This document shows positions 62,507 through 64,000 of a stretch of DNA of 64,000 bases, piece by piece; position 1 is the stretch's first letter; every line of letters starts with the position of its first letter. Where the stretch lies: the NCBI GenBank assembly GCA_022510385.1, contig JAFLTQ010000001.1, positions 1 to 64,000 of the forward strand, written 5' to 3'. This DNA comes from Muribaculaceae bacterium. Its GTDB lineage: Bacteria > Bacteroidota > Bacteroidia > Bacteroidales > Muribaculaceae. Position numbers and translations under genes: made by a program. The notes beneath the pieces were generated by a model. That model saw nothing but the letters and a program-made list of their open reading frames with translations. It had not been told where the DNA came from and made no database searches.

Positions 62507-63451
62507 ATGCAAAGCATCATAGACCCAATAGACAGAGAGCTTATCATCAAAGAATTGACACCCGAACGGCTTCTTTTGAAAGCCAATAAGGGCGACAACG
62601 AGGTCTATGTGGTTGATGCTTTCAACGCACCTAACACCATGCGGGAAATAGGGCGTCTCAGAGAGATCGCTTTTCGGGATGCAGGCGGAGGAACAGGCCT
62701 CGATTGTGATATAGATGAGTTTGACACCATGAACCCTCCTTGCCGCCAGCTTATCGTCTGGGATCCCGACGACAAGGAAATTGTGGGCGGCTACAGATTT
62801 ATTCTCGGTGAAGACATCAAATTCAAGGATAATGTCCCGAATATAGCCACCTCCCATTTGTTCGGATTCTCTGATAAATTTCTTAAGGAGTATCTTCCGG
62901 AAACTCTTGAACTCGGACGTTCATTTGTGTCAATAGATTATCAGAGCACCCGCTCAAACACCAAGGCCATTTATGTGCTCGACAATCTTTGGGATGGACT
63001 CGGAGCACTGACTATTATTTATCCTCAGATAAAATATCTGTTCGGGAAAGTCACGATGTATCCATCTTACGGAAATGAAGCCAGAGATATCCTTCTCGGT
63101 TTCCTTCATAAGTATTTCCATGATGATGAAAGACTTGTCTGGCCTTTGGAATCCATCCGGACGAATGCCAAGTCTGAAGAGATCCAAAAATTATTTACCG
63201 GAAAGGATTTTCGGGAAGACTATAAGATCTTAAACCAGAAAATCCGCTCTTTAGGAAGAAACATCCCTCCATTGGTGAATGCATATATGTCGCTGTCTCC
63301 AACAATGAAGATGTTTGGAACCGCCATAAACCATGAATTTGGCGAAGTGGAGGAGACCGGTATATTCTTTAAAATTTCAGAGATTTTCGAAGAAAAGAAA
63401 CGGCGTCATATTCTCTCTTTTAAAGCAGAAGAGTCAACTTTCCAAAAATAA
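62507..63451 (+). CDS. GNAT-type acyltransferase (hemolysin/OlsB-like)
   Basis: 314 residues of the Acetyltransf_5 / hemolysin-like branch of the GNAT fold, which includes ornithine-lipid OlsB and the glycine-lipid N-acyltransferase GlsB of Bacteroides. Visible elements: REIGRLREIAFRDAGGGTG (residues about 46-64), RQLIVWDPDDKEIVGGYRFILG (the acceptor/acyl-carrier strand), LELGRSFVSIDYQST and a later helix WDGLGALTIIYPQIKYLFGKVTMYPSYG. It probably uses acyl-ACP to make an amino-acid lipid, but no GlsA-type O-acyltransferase lies next to it; gene context gives no more. It is followed 11 bases on by a LegB-like gene. Confidence 0.72.
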   Translation: MQSIIDPIDRELIIKELTPERLLLKANKGDNEVYVVDAFNAPNTMREIGRLREIAFRDAGGGTGLDCDIDEFDTMNPPCRQLIVWDPDDKEIVGGYRFILGEDIKFKDNVPNIATSHLFGFSDKFLKEYLPETLELGRSFVSIDYQSTRSNTKAIYVLDNLWDGLGALTIIYPQIKYLFGKVTMYPSYGNEARDILLGFLHKYFHDDERLVWPLESIRTNAKSEEIQKLFTGKDFREDYKILNQKIRSLGRNIPPLVNAYMSLSPTMKMFGTAINHEFGEVEETGIFFKISEIFEEKKRRHILSFKAEESTFQK

Positions 63452-63462
63452 GCCCCCAACAT

Positions 63463-64000
63463 ATGAAAAAAGTTGCAGTAACCGGAGCCGACGGCTTTAT
63501 CGGCAGTCATCTCGTTGAGGCCCTTCTTTCCGAAGGGTGTCAGGTGAGGGCGCTGTCTCAATATAATTCTTTCAATAATTGGGGATGGCTCGAGGAGATT
63601 GCTCCGCGCGAAAGGCTCGATGTGTGGTGTGGTGATGTCAGGGATCCGGAATTTTGCAGAAGATTCACTCAAGGGGCAGATACGATTTTCCATCTCGCAG
63701 CCCTTATCGCAATCCCTTATAGTTATATCGCTCCGGATTCATACGTCGACACCAATATAAAAGGAACTCTTAATATCTGTCAGGCAGTGAAGGATCACGG
63801 TGATCAACGTCTATTGGTCACATCAACATCCGAAGTCTATGGAACTGCCCTTTATGTCCCTATCGACGAAAATCATCCCAAACAGCCGCAGAGTCCTTAT
63901 TCGGCTACAAAAATAGGAGCGGACGCTATAGCGCTTAGTTTTCATAATGCTTTCGATTTAGATGTCACTGTTGTCAGGCCTTTCAACACTTATGGTCCGC
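63463..64000 (+). CDS. NAD-dependent 4,6-dehydratase, LegB-like (N-terminal part, runs off right edge)
   Basis: About 179 residues visible; the gene continues beyond the window. The start MKKVAVTGADGFIGSHLVEAL has the Rossmann GxDGFIGS motif, followed by YNSFNNWGWLEEI, DVRDPEFCRRFTQGADTIFHLAALIAIPYSY, STSEVYGTALYVPIDENHP, the catalytic YSATKIGAD and RPFNTYGP. The combination FNxWGWL and LAALIAIPYSY is what I associate with the LegB/UDP-sugar 4,6-dehydratases that begin legionaminic acid synthesis, though this is a family resemblance rather than a proven function. It follows the acyltransferase gene on the same strand. Whether LegC/H and a CMP-synthetase follow cannot be seen. Confidence 0.85.
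   Translation, partial: MKKVAVTGADGFIGSHLVEALLSEGCQVRALSQYNSFNNWGWLEEIAPRERLDVWCGDVRDPEFCRRFTQGADTIFHLAALIAIPYSYIAPDSYVDTNIKGTLNICQAVKDHGDQRLLVTSTSEVYGTALYVPIDENHPKQPQSPYSATKIGADAIALSFHNAFDLDVTVVRPFNTYGP

Noticed and set aside
1..64000. CRISPR array, prophage, insertion sequence or tRNA/rRNA genes
   Set aside because: No regularly spaced repeats, transposase-like proteins, phage structural genes or tRNA-like cloverleafs were seen on either strand.

Overview
The window looks like a chromosomal segment of a gut member of the phylum Bacteroidota, order Bacteroidales; a Muribaculaceae-type genome is my best guess, but that rests on overall resemblance and no search was run. The support is: several perfect or near-perfect Bacteroidota promoters (TTTG, about 20 nt, TAnnTTTG); families typical of this phylum (GlmU-like PF13562-type protein, DUF2851, paired DUF1573 proteins, long LptF/G permease, tricorn-like protease, very large alpha-2-macroglobulin, PHP-type capsule phosphatase); and a secreted bile-salt-hydrolase-like enzyme.

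Layout. 0-1.6 kb: the str operon on the minus strand (rpsL, rpsG, start of fusA), sharing a divergent promoter region with a GlmU-like gene. 3-9.7 kb: thiol peroxidase, a secreted six-hairpin glycosidase with C-terminal carbohydrate-binding-like domain, two glycosyltransferases and an EamA exporter. 9.7-17.1 kb (minus): ECF sigma factor, membrane anti-sigma-like protein, Spy/CpxP-like protein and a 1884-residue alpha-2-macroglobulin, probably one envelope-defence unit. 17.1-20.1 kb: an orphan gene fragment, a Crp/Fnr regulator, a lipoprotein and a small membrane protein. 20.2-27.4 kb (plus): rsmD, ribBA, a NeuB/LegI-type synthase, a NeuC/LegG-type epimerase, bile-salt-hydrolase-like enzyme, secreted TonB-C domain protein, rsmA and an NAD-dependent epimerase. 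27.5-29.8 kb: a cluster of FKBP-type proteins, one of them degenerate. 29.9-32.1 kb (minus): an NfnAB-like flavoprotein pair. 32.3-39.4 kb: tricorn-like protease, LptF/G permease, DUF2851 protein and rubrerythrin.

39.6-56.1 kb is a surface-polysaccharide locus. The first part (39.6-48.6 kb) is visibly AT-rich, has genes on alternating strands and carries glycosyltransferases, an EpsG-type polymerase, a Wzx flippase, an acyltransferase and a secreted TIM-barrel glycosidase-like protein. The second part (48.9-54.0 kb, minus) is a conserved export/control operon: WecA-like initiating transferase, Wza-like exporter, Wzc-like tyrosine autokinase and PHP-family phosphatase. It is transcribed divergently from a Wzi-family outer-membrane gene. 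The LegI/LegG-like pair at 22-24 kb and a LegB-like dehydratase entering the right edge could supply a nonulosonic acid for such a glycan.

56.2-64 kb is housekeeping: a short-chain dehydrogenase, prfB, acyl-CoA synthetase, MeaB, two DUF1573 proteins, a GNAT acyltransferase and the start of the LegB-like gene. The most notable sequence-level observation is that prfB reads in a single frame but still carries the Shine-Dalgarno-like element and slippery codon of the RF2 programmed frameshift, with the extra T missing. I saw no tRNA, rRNA, CRISPR array, insertion sequence or prophage.
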